Source: Methanobacterium sp. (GTDB lineage: Archaea > Methanobacteriota > Methanobacteria > Methanobacteriales > Methanobacteriaceae). Taken from it: a stretch of DNA of 64,000 nt. Shown here piece after piece: positions 10,159 to 21,530 of this stretch. The stretch covers positions 22,181 through 86,180 of the forward strand of contig DUPR01000047.1 in assembly GCA_012838205.1 (NCBI GenBank). Reading direction: 5' to 3'. Position numbers and translations under genes: made by a program. Within the stretch, counting starts at the first letter, position 1, and each line of letters opens with the position of its first letter. Under the pieces are notes generated by a model that made no database searches, was not told where the DNA came from, and was given only the letters and a program-made list of their open reading frames with translations.

Positions 10159-10165
10159 ATATTAG

Positions 10166-10711
10166 ATGACAAAAACTGAAATCAAAGTGGAGAACATAGT
10201 GACTTCCGCAACGATTGGGAAAGATTTAGACCTTCCACAAGTAGCCCCAGCATTGGAAGGTGTAGAATATAACCTTGAACAATTTCCAGGATTAGTTTAC
10301 AAAATTAAAGAACCTAAAACAGCTGCACTTATCTTTGGATCGGGTAAACTTGTGTGCACCGGTGCAAAATCAATTGAAGACTCTAAAAGGGCTATCCATA
10401 TTGCTGTGGATAAGATGCGCGCATTAGACCCTGAGATACCTCACGAATACGAAATGAAAGTCCAGAACATTGTAGCTTCTGCCAATCTTGAAAAAACTCT
10501 TAACTTAGAGGCAGTGGCATTGGATCTAGAAAACACTGAATACGAACCAGAACAATTTCCTGGTTTGGTTTATCGATTGGGTGAACCAAAAGTAGTACTA
10601 TTGCTATTCGGATCTGGAAAAGTAGTATGTACTGGTGCAAAAACTATCGCAGACGCTCAACTTGGTGTTGAAAAAACTAAAGAAAGATTAGCTGAATTAG
10701 ATTTATTATAA
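10166..10711 (+). CDS. tbp: TATA-box-binding protein
   Basis: 181 residues with the two direct repeats of about 90 residues that form the TBP saddle. The repeats are obvious: EQFPGLVYKIKEPKTAALIFGSGKLVCTG near residue 38 and a close copy near residue 129. TBP binds the archaeal TATA box and recruits TFB and RNA polymerase. The ATG follows GGGAGG at good spacing. A SerB/coiled-coil gene starts 31 nt downstream on the same strand. Confidence 0.97.
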   Translation: MTKTEIKVENIVTSATIGKDLDLPQVAPALEGVEYNLEQFPGLVYKIKEPKTAALIFGSGKLVCTGAKSIEDSKRAIHIAVDKMRALDPEIPHEYEMKVQNIVASANLEKTLNLEAVALDLENTEYEPEQFPGLVYRLGEPKVVLLLFGSGKVVCTGAKTIADAQLGVEKTKERLAELDLL

Positions 10712-10728
10712 TTCTATCTTTTTAAATA

Positions 10729-12224
<1,496 letters not shown>

Positions 12225-12226
12225 TG

Positions 12227-12256
12227 GCCAAAATTGGCCTATTCCTCCCTTTTTTA
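12227..12256 (+). terminator. Terminator after serB fusion gene
   Basis: A GGCCA/TGGCC hairpin (12227-12240) is followed by CT-rich sequence and a run of T, immediately after the stop codon. Confidence 0.55.
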
Positions 12257-12296
12257 TTTTTTCTTATTTATTTTGAAATCTTTAATTGGTGAATGA

Positions 12297-13691
12297 ATGA
12301 ACTCCGCTGATAATTCTTTTAAAGTTAATAACGATGTTAAAATAGCTGCACTTTTAGTGGCGACCATAGCCTCTTTTTTCACACCATTTATGGGAACATC
12401 AGTTAATATTGCGCTGCCTACCATAGGATTGGATTTTGGGGCAGATGCTATTGTTTTGAATTGGATTACCAATGGATTTCTTCTGGCAGCAGCCATCTTT
12501 GCAGTTCCATTCGGCCGATTGGCGGATATACATGGGATGAAAAAGATTTTCACTTATGGAATTATTATATTCACAGTGGCATCACTTTTTTGTGCATTAG
12601 CACCTTCACCATTCATTCTTATAGCTTCCAGGGTCATGCAGGGAATTGGGTCAGCAATGATCTTTGTCACTGGATTGGCCATAATCACCGCAGTGTATCC
12701 ACCACAACACAGGGGAAAGGCCATAGGAATTAATGTTGCAGCAGTTTATGTTGGACTCTCTTTAGGGCCTGTGATTAGTGGACTAATGACCCAGTATTTT
12801 GGTTGGAGGAGTTTATTCTTATTTATGTTACCTTTTGGGTTCTTGGTGGTAGGCATTGTATTTTGGAAGCTCCATGATGAATGGGCTGCTTCCAGAGGAG
12901 AAAAATTCGACTTTATAGGTTCTGTAATTTACAGTCTCATGCTTTTTTTGGTAATGTACGGATTTTCAAGTCTGCCAAAAATTGATGGCTCGATTATGTT
13001 AATAATGGGAGTTATTGGCTTTTTAGCATTCATTAAATGGGAACTCCGCATTAAAAATCCTGTTTTCAATATCCGACTATTTAAAAATACCGCATTTACT
13101 TTTTCAAGTATGGCTGCTCTTATTAATTACAGCGCTACATTTGCAGTTTCTCTTTTGTTAAGTTATTATCTTCAGTACATTAAAGGATTCGAACCACATA
13201 CTGCAGGATTAATACTAGTTTTCCAACCCATACTGATGGCTGTAACTGCCCCAGTTGCTGGCAGGATGTCAGATCGATTTGATGCTAGAATCATTGCCAC
13301 TGCTGGGATGGCCACTGTTACCATTGCCCTGTTTACATTAACCTTCTTAAATGTAAACACACCCCTCACTGATATTATTATTGGATTGATGGTTTTAGGA
13401 TTCGGATTTGGACTTTTTTCCTCACCTAACACCAATGTGATTATGGGTTCAGTGGAACGTAAATTCTATGGAGTGGCTTCAGCCACTGTGAGTACCATGA
13501 GACTCATAGGACAGACCATGAGCATTGGAATAGCCACTCTTGTCTTTGCATTATTCATTGGAAGGGTGCAGATAACTCCAAACCAGTACCCTGAATTGTT
13601 AAATAGTATACAGCTTTGCTTTGTGGTATTCACCATACTGTGCTTTGTAGGGGTCTTTGTATCATGGTACAGGGGAAATAATAAGGGTTAG
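12297..13691 (+). CDS. MFS transporter, drug-exporter (DHA2/EmrB-like) type
   Basis: 464 residues, almost entirely hydrophobic with about 14 likely membrane helices. Motif A is seen as GRLADIHGMKK after helix 2. The helix-5 antiporter motif C region reads GLSLGPVISG. These mark the DHA2 (EmrB/QacA) proton-coupled drug exporters. The substrate cannot be read from the sequence. No regulator gene lies beside it. The start ATG at 12297 is the first reasonable one, though no strong ribosome binding site precedes it. Confidence 0.87.
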   Translation: MNSADNSFKVNNDVKIAALLVATIASFFTPFMGTSVNIALPTIGLDFGADAIVLNWITNGFLLAAAIFAVPFGRLADIHGMKKIFTYGIIIFTVASLFCALAPSPFILIASRVMQGIGSAMIFVTGLAIITAVYPPQHRGKAIGINVAAVYVGLSLGPVISGLMTQYFGWRSLFLFMLPFGFLVVGIVFWKLHDEWAASRGEKFDFIGSVIYSLMLFLVMYGFSSLPKIDGSIMLIMGVIGFLAFIKWELRIKNPVFNIRLFKNTAFTFSSMAALINYSATFAVSLLLSYYLQYIKGFEPHTAGLILVFQPILMAVTAPVAGRMSDRFDARIIATAGMATVTIALFTLTFLNVNTPLTDIIIGLMVLGFGFGLFSSPNTNVIMGSVERKFYGVASATVSTMRLIGQTMSIGIATLVFALFIGRVQITPNQYPELLNSIQLCFVVFTILCFVGVFVSWYRGNNKG

Positions 13692-13743
13692 CCAGAAAAA
13701 AATAGACAATAATATCAAATTTGTTGAAAAAGTCCATGAAAAC

Positions 13744-16443
13744 TCATGATTCAATTATAAAAGAATTACCCTCTTCTTTTTCAATCCTTAGAATGTTATC
13801 TGCAGCATCTTCCAGATCTGTATCATGAGTAACAATTATCATTTGGGGTATTATGGACATTTTCTTGAGTAAATCAATCAATTCCTGCCGACGATAGGCA
13901 TCAAGGTGAATAGTGGGTTCATCCAACATAATTAATTCCAAACTCCCTCCAGAAAGTACTTGGGTGATTCCTAACCTTAAAGCAAGTGCTACTGCGATTT
14001 TTTCACCACCACTTATCATATCTAGGCTGCTTTTACCAGTCGGTCCGTAAATAGTTACATCATAATCATCATCTAGTTTTATGTCACTGTATTCAAAATT
14101 AAATCTTTCAAATAAATCCCGAGTTTTTTCTTCAATTAATGGTCTGGAGATGTTTCTCAATTCTTTCTGAGCACCATCTTTGCCATAAATGTCTCTAATC
14201 AGACTTAAAAGCTTTAAAAAATCTTTAAGGTTTAATAACTCTTTTTCATATTTTTCATATGATCTAATCTTTCCTCCCAACTCTTCCACAGAAGCTGATA
14301 ATTGTTTTATCTGACCTAAAAATGATTGTTTTTTTCCTTTAAGATCATTTAATTCTTCTTTTTTCAAGTTCCATTCATTTTCAACCTTTTTATGTGATTT
14401 TTTATTGTATTTCAACTCTTCAATTTTTTTGTTCAATTTATTTATTTCTGTGGTGGTTTTTTGGATGTCATTTTGATTTTCATCATTTTTCTGAAGTAAC
14501 GCCTCTTTCTGGCTGACTTCCCCCAGCAAACGCTGGTATTTTTGATTCATTCCTTCAAGATATGCTATTTCTTCTGGGAGATTTTCCACACTATCTCCAG
14601 CAAGTTCCATCAGGGCACTTATTTCCTTTCTTAAGTCTCTAACAGATGTGTTTAGTTCATCTAAATTTGATGAATGTTTTTTAATATTTCCTAAAGATTC
14701 TATAGAGCCTTTTGCACCTATATATATCTCGTAATTTCCTTTTATTGAGTCTATTTGGGATTTTTTATGTTCAATGTCTTTTTCAATACCTTCTAGGAGA
14801 ATTATATTTTCTTTAAGTTCCTCAAGGTTTGAATTAATTTTTTCCATCTCTTTATTATATTCTTCTACAGATTTTTGGTGTTCTTTTAGAACATCAAGAT
14901 TTATTTTTTGAATTTTAGAATGTTGCACGTCCAAGTTTTCTTTTTCAGCTTTTATTTCTATTAATTTTTGCTTTAATTCGTTTGATCTTAAAAGATTAAC
15001 TTCAATATCGGATTGATAATCATTTATTAATTCATTTCTTTTATCAGGAGTTATAGTTGATTTACAGATGGGGCAAAGATTTTTTACTTTTTTTAACTCT
15101 AGTATTGGTTTTTTAAGTTCTCGATTTTTTACTTGTATATTGGATAATTCTCTTTGCATTTTCTGGATAGTCTCTGTTGTTTCTTGAATTTTTATCTCCA
15201 ATTTGGGTTTAAACTTTGATAAATATGTTTCAAATTCTTCAATGGAGTTAAAACTCTGATTTAATATTGAATTATATTTTTCGAGGATATTTTTTGTCTT
15301 TTCAGTGGATTGGTTGATTTTTGTTGTGGTTTCAGATTTTCTTGCTGAATATTGTTGAAAGAGTACTCTGCTTCCCTCAAATTGTTCCTTAGCATACTGT
15401 AAATCATGGATGGCACTGTTTAGAAGGGAATAATCATTGTAAAATTGTTCGTTGTCATTTAATATTTTTTTAAATTTTTCTATGTCATCTAAAATTTTTA
15501 TCAATTTGTTTTTCTCTTTATTTACATTGATTAATTCTTTATTCTTCTCTTGTAAACTCTGTAAAACTTTTAATTTACTTAATTTTGGTTTTATTTTATT
15601 AATTTCTTCTTCTTTATTTTCTATTTCGTTTAATTGTGTATTTAAGTCATTTTTTGTTTTTTCAAGTTGTGAAAGGAAATGTTTTTGGGAATTTAAAAGG
15701 GTTGTACTTTTTTCATATTGGAAATACCTTTTATCAAGGATTTCTTTCTTCTCTTTAAGCATATTGGAATCAATAATTTTTTCTTCTATTTCATGGTTAA
15801 GTTTCTTGATTTTGGTGTTAAATTTGGTTTTTTGTTCTTTTTTAGAGCTTAATTCTTCCTTTAATTCATTAAAAGATTCTAATTTACCATCTAATCTTAA
15901 TTTATTTTCATTATATTTATCTAATAAAATTTTCATATTTTTCCAAGCTTTTTCCAGAGAATCAATACCTAATAATCTTCCAATCATTTGTTTTTTTTCT
16001 GAAGATGTTTTTTCTATGAGATCCGCTATTTCTCCTTGGCGCACATACACTGCATTAAGGAACAGATCTCCATCCATCTCTAAAATATTTTGAATCTCTG
16101 TTGAAACTTGTTTATCACCGGAAACTAATGGTTGAAATCTACCTTGTTCTTGAATACTCATAATAGCTTTGGATGACGTTTTTGTGCGCTCTCTTAAAAC
16201 TCGGTAGGTTCGGCCATTGGCATTAAACTGGATTTCAACTGACATCCTTTTTTTACCAATTGTGATCAGTTGGTCAATTCTTTTACTGGTGTGCTGTTTA
16301 AAAAGTGCGAAACTCACTGCTTCAAGGATGCTGGACTTACCCGCACCATTTCCCCCTATTATTAGAGAAATTCCTGTGCCAAATTCGATTTGAGTATTCT
16401 TATGGGATTTGAAGTTTTCCATATGGATTTTTTCAATGATCAT
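13744..16443 (-). CDS. rad50: DNA double-strand break repair ATPase Rad50
   Basis: About 899 residues from ATG 16443, preceded by GAGGAG; the frame extends upstream but that part overlaps mre11. The N-terminal Walker A is GGNGAGKSS, the Q-loop region VYVRQGEIADL follows, the middle is long coiled coil, and the zinc hook CPIC lies at about residue 430. The C-terminal part has the ABC signature SGGEKIA, Walker B LIMLDEPT and the D-loop. Rad50 forms a complex with Mre11 that tethers and processes DNA ends. The start overlaps the mre11 stop, indicating translational coupling in the nurA-herA-mre11-rad50 operon. Confidence 0.97.
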   Translation of the reverse strand: MIIEKIHMENFKSHKNTQIEFGTGISLIIGGNGAGKSSILEAVSFALFKQHTSKRIDQLITIGKKRMSVEIQFNANGRTYRVLRERTKTSSKAIMSIQEQGRFQPLVSGDKQVSTEIQNILEMDGDLFLNAVYVRQGEIADLIEKTSSEKKQMIGRLLGIDSLEKAWKNMKILLDKYNENKLRLDGKLESFNELKEELSSKKEQKTKFNTKIKKLNHEIEEKIIDSNMLKEKKEILDKRYFQYEKSTTLLNSQKHFLSQLEKTKNDLNTQLNEIENKEEEINKIKPKLSKLKVLQSLQEKNKELINVNKEKNKLIKILDDIEKFKKILNDNEQFYNDYSLLNSAIHDLQYAKEQFEGSRVLFQQYSARKSETTTKINQSTEKTKNILEKYNSILNQSFNSIEEFETYLSKFKPKLEIKIQETTETIQKMQRELSNIQVKNRELKKPILELKKVKNLCPICKSTITPDKRNELINDYQSDIEVNLLRSNELKQKLIEIKAEKENLDVQHSKIQKINLDVLKEHQKSVEEYNKEMEKINSNLEELKENIILLEGIEKDIEHKKSQIDSIKGNYEIYIGAKGSIESLGNIKKHSSNLDELNTSVRDLRKEISALMELAGDSVENLPEEIAYLEGMNQKYQRLLGEVSQKEALLQKNDENQNDIQKTTTEINKLNKKIEELKYNKKSHKKVENEWNLKKEELNDLKGKKQSFLGQIKQLSASVEELGGKIRSYEKYEKELLNLKDFLKLLSLIRDIYGKDGAQKELRNISRPLIEEKTRDLFERFNFEYSDIKLDDDYDVTIYGPTGKSSLDMISGGEKIAVALALRLGITQVLSGGSLELIMLDEPTIHLDAYRRQELIDLLKKMSIIPQMIIVTHDTDLEDAADNILRIEKEEGNSFIIES

Positions 16444-17578
16444 ATAACTCCTCATAAAAGTTTTGAGCCCTATTTTCGGCAGTTTTAAGATCACCATCGG
16501 AAAGTTCTTTCAAAAGACCTATTGCAAGTTCATTAATTTTTGTATTGTCAAAATCCTTTAGATTGTATTCAATCACACGTTTAATATCCAATACTTCATT
16601 TGATTTCTCAAAAATATGATCTTCACCGTTCATTGTAGTTGGTTTGTAATTAGATCTTATTGCAAGGCACAAATCTGATAAAGAACGATTTAAGGTTTCA
16701 TAAACCTCAGAACGACTGAAATTTCCTCCTTCCACTGTTACCATGAGTATTGGTTTCTTATCAAGGGTATGAATATATTGATTAATTCGAAATAACTCTT
16801 CTTGGAGTTTAATGTAAGGTATTATTTCTTTTATGAATTTTCTGGGAAGTTCAAGGTCAATATTTTCAATTTCAGGCATTTCAGTACTAAGATCAACTAA
16901 ATAAAATCCTTTACCTTTCTTTTTATATCCTTCAAGTTCATTTGAACGCCAAATTTCTGTGGAACCCGGGTATGCTAGTTTTCCCTCTCCAAAATCGTCG
17001 ATCACTCTCTCATGAATATGGCCAAAAGCACAGTAATTAAAACTTTGAGGAACGTCACCAATTTTAATTTCATATTCATAAGGGATATAACGGTCAATAC
17101 CTTGATGAAGAACTAAAATTCTTTTTTTATAGTTCAGTGATGATTTTGTTATGTTTTCAAGTCTTTCAATTAATTGTTTCGAATGATATTTAGATGCATA
17201 GGGTGCTCCGCCTATAAAAACATTTTTTTCTATGTAAAAAGGTTTTTTTGGACTTATAAGTTTCAAACCAAAATTTTTATATAAAGTTTGGGGGGGAAGA
17301 GCATTTTTACGCATGACAACATCATGATTCCCGGCTATGGCATAAATCGGAATGTTTGCCTCTTTTAATCTTAGAATACCTTTTTGTGCTGTTAATAATG
17401 CTCGGGTGGGCGGTCTTGAGTATTCAAATAGATCTCCGGAGTGAATAACAAAATCTGGTCTTTCATTAATAATCTCATCAATGGCTTGTTCAAATACTTG
17501 AAAAAAATCATTTTCCCGTTCAACAAGTCCATACTGACGATAACCCATATGAGTGTCTGCTAAATGGGCAAACTGCAT
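16433..17578 (-). CDS. mre11: DNA double-strand break repair nuclease Mre11
   Basis: 381 residues of a calcineurin-like phosphoesterase. The di-manganese site motifs are in order: LADTHMG (D and H), HSGDLF (D), AGNHDVV (N and H), LHQGID (H) and FGHIHE (GHxH). It has 3'-5' exonuclease and endonuclease activity and acts with Rad50, HerA and NurA to produce 3' single strands for RadA. Its ATG overlaps the herA stop by one base (TAATG) and its own end overlaps rad50. Confidence 0.97.
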   Translation of the reverse strand: MQFAHLADTHMGYRQYGLVERENDFFQVFEQAIDEIINERPDFVIHSGDLFEYSRPPTRALLTAQKGILRLKEANIPIYAIAGNHDVVMRKNALPPQTLYKNFGLKLISPKKPFYIEKNVFIGGAPYASKYHSKQLIERLENITKSSLNYKKRILVLHQGIDRYIPYEYEIKIGDVPQSFNYCAFGHIHERVIDDFGEGKLAYPGSTEIWRSNELEGYKKKGKGFYLVDLSTEMPEIENIDLELPRKFIKEIIPYIKLQEELFRINQYIHTLDKKPILMVTVEGGNFSRSEVYETLNRSLSDLCLAIRSNYKPTTMNGEDHIFEKSNEVLDIKRVIEYNLKDFDNTKINELAIGLLKELSDGDLKTAENRAQNFYEELYDH

Positions 17579-19110
17579 TAATAATCTCCTCCAAGGTCTT
17601 CATACTCCTTTTTTTGTTGGTCTAAGGTTTTGATATAGTTTTCATGCGATTTTGACCATTCATCAACAATATTAAGGTCTCCTCCAGAAATTTTGCCCTT
17701 AAATTCATTGATTCTAACTAGGGTGGGTATTCTGGTCATTAAACCCAATAAAATGGCTTCACCTATATTCAGAGAAGGTAATTGTGTGATCAAATCATCA
17801 CTTAAGCTTTCACTGGCACGTTGAACATGATTTTGGTCTGTTGGCTCCACTAGACGTAGAATTATCATATTGTTTGCTTGTGAAAGGGCATCAGAGTCTA
17901 ATGATTTGGGACTTTGACTAACCAAACATAAGCCTACTGAAAACTTCCGTCCCTCTCGGGCTATTCTACTAATCCATATTTTTGACTCAGTTTTCCTGTT
18001 TTGGGGTGCGAGAATATGTGCTTCTTCTAGTACCAAAAAAATTGGAAATTCAAGCCCATCACCACTTCTCAAAAACTCTTTTCTGCTGCGTAAAACATTC
18101 CGAAGAATGTGACTAACAACAACATCAGATGCAAATTCATCCACAGAACCCAAATCTAGAATATTTGCTTTTCCAACTTCAAGATTATCAATGGCATCTT
18201 TTGCTTCTAAACTTAATATATTCCCGTATTTATCCTGCATATGGTCCAACTTGTTTAAAATATCTGCAATAGATTTTTTATCTGAAGAATAAGGGGACTT
18301 AGATTCGGGATCTTCTGCTTCTTTTAACCAACCTTCTAATTTACTCTGTATCACTGCAATAAAGTTTTTACCCATCGTAGAACCTTGAATAATACTTTTA
18401 CGTGCCAATTTAAATGCTTTTAGGAAATATCTTTCCTGAACATAGGCATTGGAAGGGATGTTTGATAATTTTTTGATTTCAGAAAATGACAAGTAAAGGG
18501 GGTTGATTTGTGGTTTCAGAACTTTGACCCTATCTTTCCCGAAATCGGTGTTAACATATTCCGAGTGCATGTCAAATATCAAAACACTACCATTAACATT
18601 TAAAAGGCCATCTACAATAACCGAAACGGTATTTGATTTACCTGCACCAGTCATAGCCAGAACTGCCAAGTGTCTTGACACCATTTTGTTTATATCAACT
18701 TCTACAGTAACATCCTCTTGAGTTATGAGATTCCCAAGCTTCAAACCATACTTGCCTACATTGAATATTTTCTTCAATATCTTTGAATCAGCAACCATTA
18801 TCTCGGTCCCTGGAGGCACTGGTGTTCGTGGAATACGAAGTTCGTCGTCGATATCACCCAATATCTTAACAGTCCCTTTAACGTAATGGTCATCACCTTC
18901 AATTGCTTTGATTTTTTCAATTGTAAGTGGGTCGTATATTTGATCATTAATGGAAACACTACCCCTTACCAGAGATTCGATCATTCCCAAAACATTTTTT
19001 CCATCATATTTCAGGGAAACATATTCTCCAACTCTAGGCATTTCTTTTGAGATGAAACTGACGCTAACCAAGGATGTTTCGCCAACACATCTTCCAATTA
19101 CTTTACTCAT
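17578..19110 (-). CDS. herA: HerA bipolar DNA helicase/translocase
   Basis: 510 residues of the HerA/FtsK superfamily. The N-terminal HAS barrel (residues ~1-95) precedes the RecA-like core with Walker A AMTGAGKSNT (~residue 152) and Walker B IFLVLEEAH (~360), plus the arginine-finger-like region REGRKFSVGL. HerA is a hexameric translocase that drives NurA during end resection. The gene overlaps nurA by 8 nt and touches mre11, so the four genes form one tightly coupled operon. Confidence 0.96.
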   Translation of the reverse strand: MSKVIGRCVGETSLVSVSFISKEMPRVGEYVSLKYDGKNVLGMIESLVRGSVSINDQIYDPLTIEKIKAIEGDDHYVKGTVKILGDIDDELRIPRTPVPPGTEIMVADSKILKKIFNVGKYGLKLGNLITQEDVTVEVDINKMVSRHLAVLAMTGAGKSNTVSVIVDGLLNVNGSVLIFDMHSEYVNTDFGKDRVKVLKPQINPLYLSFSEIKKLSNIPSNAYVQERYFLKAFKLARKSIIQGSTMGKNFIAVIQSKLEGWLKEAEDPESKSPYSSDKKSIADILNKLDHMQDKYGNILSLEAKDAIDNLEVGKANILDLGSVDEFASDVVVSHILRNVLRSRKEFLRSGDGLEFPIFLVLEEAHILAPQNRKTESKIWISRIAREGRKFSVGLCLVSQSPKSLDSDALSQANNMIILRLVEPTDQNHVQRASESLSDDLITQLPSLNIGEAILLGLMTRIPTLVRINEFKGKISGGDLNIVDEWSKSHENYIKTLDQQKKEYEDLGGDY

Positions 19111-20164
19111 TTAACATTTCCCTCCCACTCTTCTCTTGAAATCCAATTATATTAGAAAGGTTTTCCAGATCATTTTTACGTATAACAACATCATTATGGG
19201 CCTTTTTTAATAGTAAGGGATATCCTTCTGCACTGATCTTCTTGACCTGTTTCAACAGTTTTTTTATATCTTCCTCTGTTGCATGATACGGTAATTCAAA
19301 CTTCAAAATGTTTTTATGATCTTCTAATCTAGCGTAAAAAATAGTAAATTCTAAACTCTTAAGAAAGTTATTTTTAACAGGAAAATCTCTTTTAACCTTT
19401 GAAACATCAGAATATCGGGGTTTGGAATATCCTTGTTTTTTACTGCACATATCAAATATAGCCATGTCTGGTATTTTTGAATTAAAATATTCCGTACTGG
19501 AAGATGTTTTGGAGATAGCCACTATTTTCCTATTTTCTTTCATCAATTTGCTGATAACCAAGATATTTTCTAAGTTTTCCAAGTATATCATTGCTTCAGT
19601 GCTGTCCTCAAATTCATTGGAAATTTTTTCATAAAATTTAGTAGATGTTATTTCCACATTAGAATTCTTTAATTCTTCTTCAAGGAGGGTTAAATATTTT
19701 CCTCTTATGTTTTCTTTAACTTGTTCTTTAACTTCTTTTTCAATGGGGAACGGTCGTATAAGGTTCCCTAAGATTGATCCATCGAATAGGAATAAGTCAA
19801 CTTCGTGTTTATCAAACATTCTCAGGGCATTTTTTATTTCAAATATACCCATATAACTTCTCAAACGATCTTCCACGTATTTGTGATGGGCTATAATATC
19901 AATTTCAGAACTTTCAATCCGTTTAAGGCCATTATCTGTGTTCAATATGCATTCTGCGCCTATGGCATAGAATATAAATGGCAAAAACTTGCGTTTATTT
20001 ATACTACCATCACCAGCAGCGATATTGGTATTTAAAGAGCTTTCCCCTATGTGATATTTAACCCAATCATGGGAAGCGTCTACTTCGAAATATCCCATTT
20101 GGTCTAATTTATGTTTTACAAGTTTTCTCTTTTTTAAAGCCTTTTCATAAAGTGAATCAAGCAT
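19103..20164 (-). CDS. nurA: NurA 5'-3' nuclease
   Basis: About 353 residues from ATG 20164; GGAGG sits 5 nt upstream, and the upstream TTG at 20176 overlaps that site. The N-terminal AAGDGSINKR holds the catalytic Asp of the RNase H-like NurA fold; further acidic residues are in LFLFDGSILG and the C-terminal region. NurA works as a toroidal dimer on HerA to resect 5' ends. It is the first gene of the operon. Its promoter lies in the 118-nt gap shared with a divergent winged-helix-like gene. Confidence 0.92.
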   Translation of the reverse strand: MLDSLYEKALKKRKLVKHKLDQMGYFEVDASHDWVKYHIGESSLNTNIAAGDGSINKRKFLPFIFYAIGAECILNTDNGLKRIESSEIDIIAHHKYVEDRLRSYMGIFEIKNALRMFDKHEVDLFLFDGSILGNLIRPFPIEKEVKEQVKENIRGKYLTLLEEELKNSNVEITSTKFYEKISNEFEDSTEAMIYLENLENILVISKLMKENRKIVAISKTSSSTEYFNSKIPDMAIFDMCSKKQGYSKPRYSDVSKVKRDFPVKNNFLKSLEFTIFYARLEDHKNILKFELPYHATEEDIKKLLKQVKKISAEGYPLLLKKAHNDVVIRKNDLENLSNIIGFQEKSGREMLNE

Positions 20165-20282
20165 GTGATCCTCCAAAATTAATGTAAATATTATTAAATA
20201 AGTTTTCAGGATAAATAAGCACTAGAAATCTTAACTAAATAATATATTTTAATCATCTTAATTTAAAACTTTATTTATTAAT

Positions 20283-20813
20283 ATGGCCAAGCTAAAACGT
20301 ATAACTATGACAAATCTCACACATCTACAAAAAAGGGTTTTAAATGGCATTAAATTCTTTCAAACAGAATACCCTAATGGAGTTCCCTACAACATCCTTA
20401 AAATTGATCTGGACCTTCCTGAAGAAGATATTGATCCAGTTTTAGTTTTTTTGGAAAAAGAAGATTACATTTCCCGACAAGATGGTATCCTTCTTATTAG
20501 AAAAGAACACGAAATAGATCAAAAAGTTGAAGAGGACGTAAATGTTGGTGATAGGGTAGAAAAAAGTGATAATGGGGATTTGGAAGTAAAAAATCAATTG
20601 TCGGACACTGAACAACAGTCCCTGGAAATAATCAGAAAACTAGTGGATGATGAGGGTTATCTTTCCCGTACTTTACTGGAAGGTAACCTCCTCTATGGTG
20701 AGTTGATGCTAAGCAGCATCAGAATGTATAATCTAATAACCTCACTGGAGAATAAACAAATTTTAAAGAAGATCCAACTCTCTGATGGGGAGTACTACAA
20801 GTTCACACCCTAA
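20283..20813 (+). CDS. Unknown protein with tandem winged-helix-like halves
   Basis: 176 residues. The two halves (~10-75 and ~105-176) look alike: a helix, a short helical turn-helix region and an ending beta-hairpin-like segment (DYISRQDGILLI; KKIQLSDGEYYKFTP). An acidic linker separates them. This pattern suggests two winged-helix domains, possibly DNA-binding, but I do not recognise the family. It is divergent from the nurA-herA-mre11-rad50 operon. The start is uncertain (20283 or ATG 20310); no clear ribosome binding site is visible, so it may be leaderless. Confidence 0.7.
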   Translation: MAKLKRITMTNLTHLQKRVLNGIKFFQTEYPNGVPYNILKIDLDLPEEDIDPVLVFLEKEDYISRQDGILLIRKEHEIDQKVEEDVNVGDRVEKSDNGDLEVKNQLSDTEQQSLEIIRKLVDDEGYLSRTLLEGNLLYGELMLSSIRMYNLITSLENKQILKKIQLSDGEYYKFTP

Positions 20814-20863
20814 ATAACTACCTCAAATTCCACAAAACTGCATTAATTATTAAGTCCCTAAGT

Positions 20864-21394
20864 TTAGGTCCAACTGTAAGGATTAAACTCGGATGGTGGG
20901 ATATACATCACCTCAGCATAACCCTTCTTCAGGAGTTCTTGGTTCAAGTTGATACCATCCACATAAACCACAGCTAAGGTTCGATGGTATTTATCTCTAT
21001 TTTTATAATCATCAATGTCCAAACCAACGGTTTTACCCAGACATCTCTTTTTTACAAAGTCTTTAGCAGATTTATATCCAGGTTCTCCCCTTTCTGGTGT
21101 GTTCACGCCAACAAAACGCACTCTTCCAACCCCTTCCACGTCTATAGTGTCTCCATCCACCACTTTGTAACATTTGCCACGAACCTCAATATTGGAACGA
21201 TCACTATCTTTGCTATTGTTAACAGTTTCATTATTTGTTGTTGAGTTTTCAGGAACTTCAAGGGAATTGTTGGTATTGTTTAAGGGGTATAGTGAGTCAT
21301 CAGACTGATCTAACTTTTTTTGGGCACAACCAGAAATCCCAAGGATTAAGATTAAAATTATTATAACTAAATATGGGAAACGCATTTTTATCAT
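20864..21394 (-). CDS. Secreted thermonuclease-like lipoprotein (SNase domain)
   Basis: 176 residues. A signal peptide with hydrophobic core and lipobox ISGCAQ puts the lipidated Cys at about residue 23, followed by a low-complexity Asn/Ser linker. The staphylococcal-nuclease domain (~70-176) shows DGDTIDV, RFVGVNTPE (catalytic Arg and Glu) and KYHRTLA (the second catalytic Arg). It probably cleaves extracellular DNA or RNA with calcium, anchored to the membrane outside. It is divergent from galE. Confidence 0.87.
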   Translation of the reverse strand: MIKMRFPYLVIIILILILGISGCAQKKLDQSDDSLYPLNNTNNSLEVPENSTTNNETVNNSKDSDRSNIEVRGKCYKVVDGDTIDVEGVGRVRFVGVNTPERGEPGYKSAKDFVKKRCLGKTVGLDIDDYKNRDKYHRTLAVVYVDGINLNQELLKKGYAEVMYIPPSEFNPYSWT

Positions 21395-21530
21395 CTTGAT
21401 TTTGTTGTGTTAATCATTCGGTTTGTTTAATAAAAGATTTTCCTTTGAATTATATGTATTAATTGTAATTTAAGTATTTAATCACTACACACGATGGGGT
21501 TAAATGCAATAAAATACAACAGATAAAAAC

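Larger units (their letters stand above)
9753..10165. other. Divergent promoter region between coiled-coil gene and tbp
   Basis: 413 nt with no gene. It holds the leftward promoter for the coiled-coil/CYTH pair and the rightward tbp promoter and leader, described separately. A 10-bp palindrome (ATGGCGCCAT) lies at 9949-9958. Confidence 0.5.

Noticed and set aside
15452..16093. A 213-codon plus-strand frame opposite rad50
   Set aside because: It is the complement of the Lys/Glu-rich coiled coil, which yields artificial Phe/Leu/Ser-rich sequence.
13744..20164. nurA-herA-mre11-rad50 as a novel defence system
   Set aside because: All four genes carry the classical motifs and order of the known archaeal end-resection operon.
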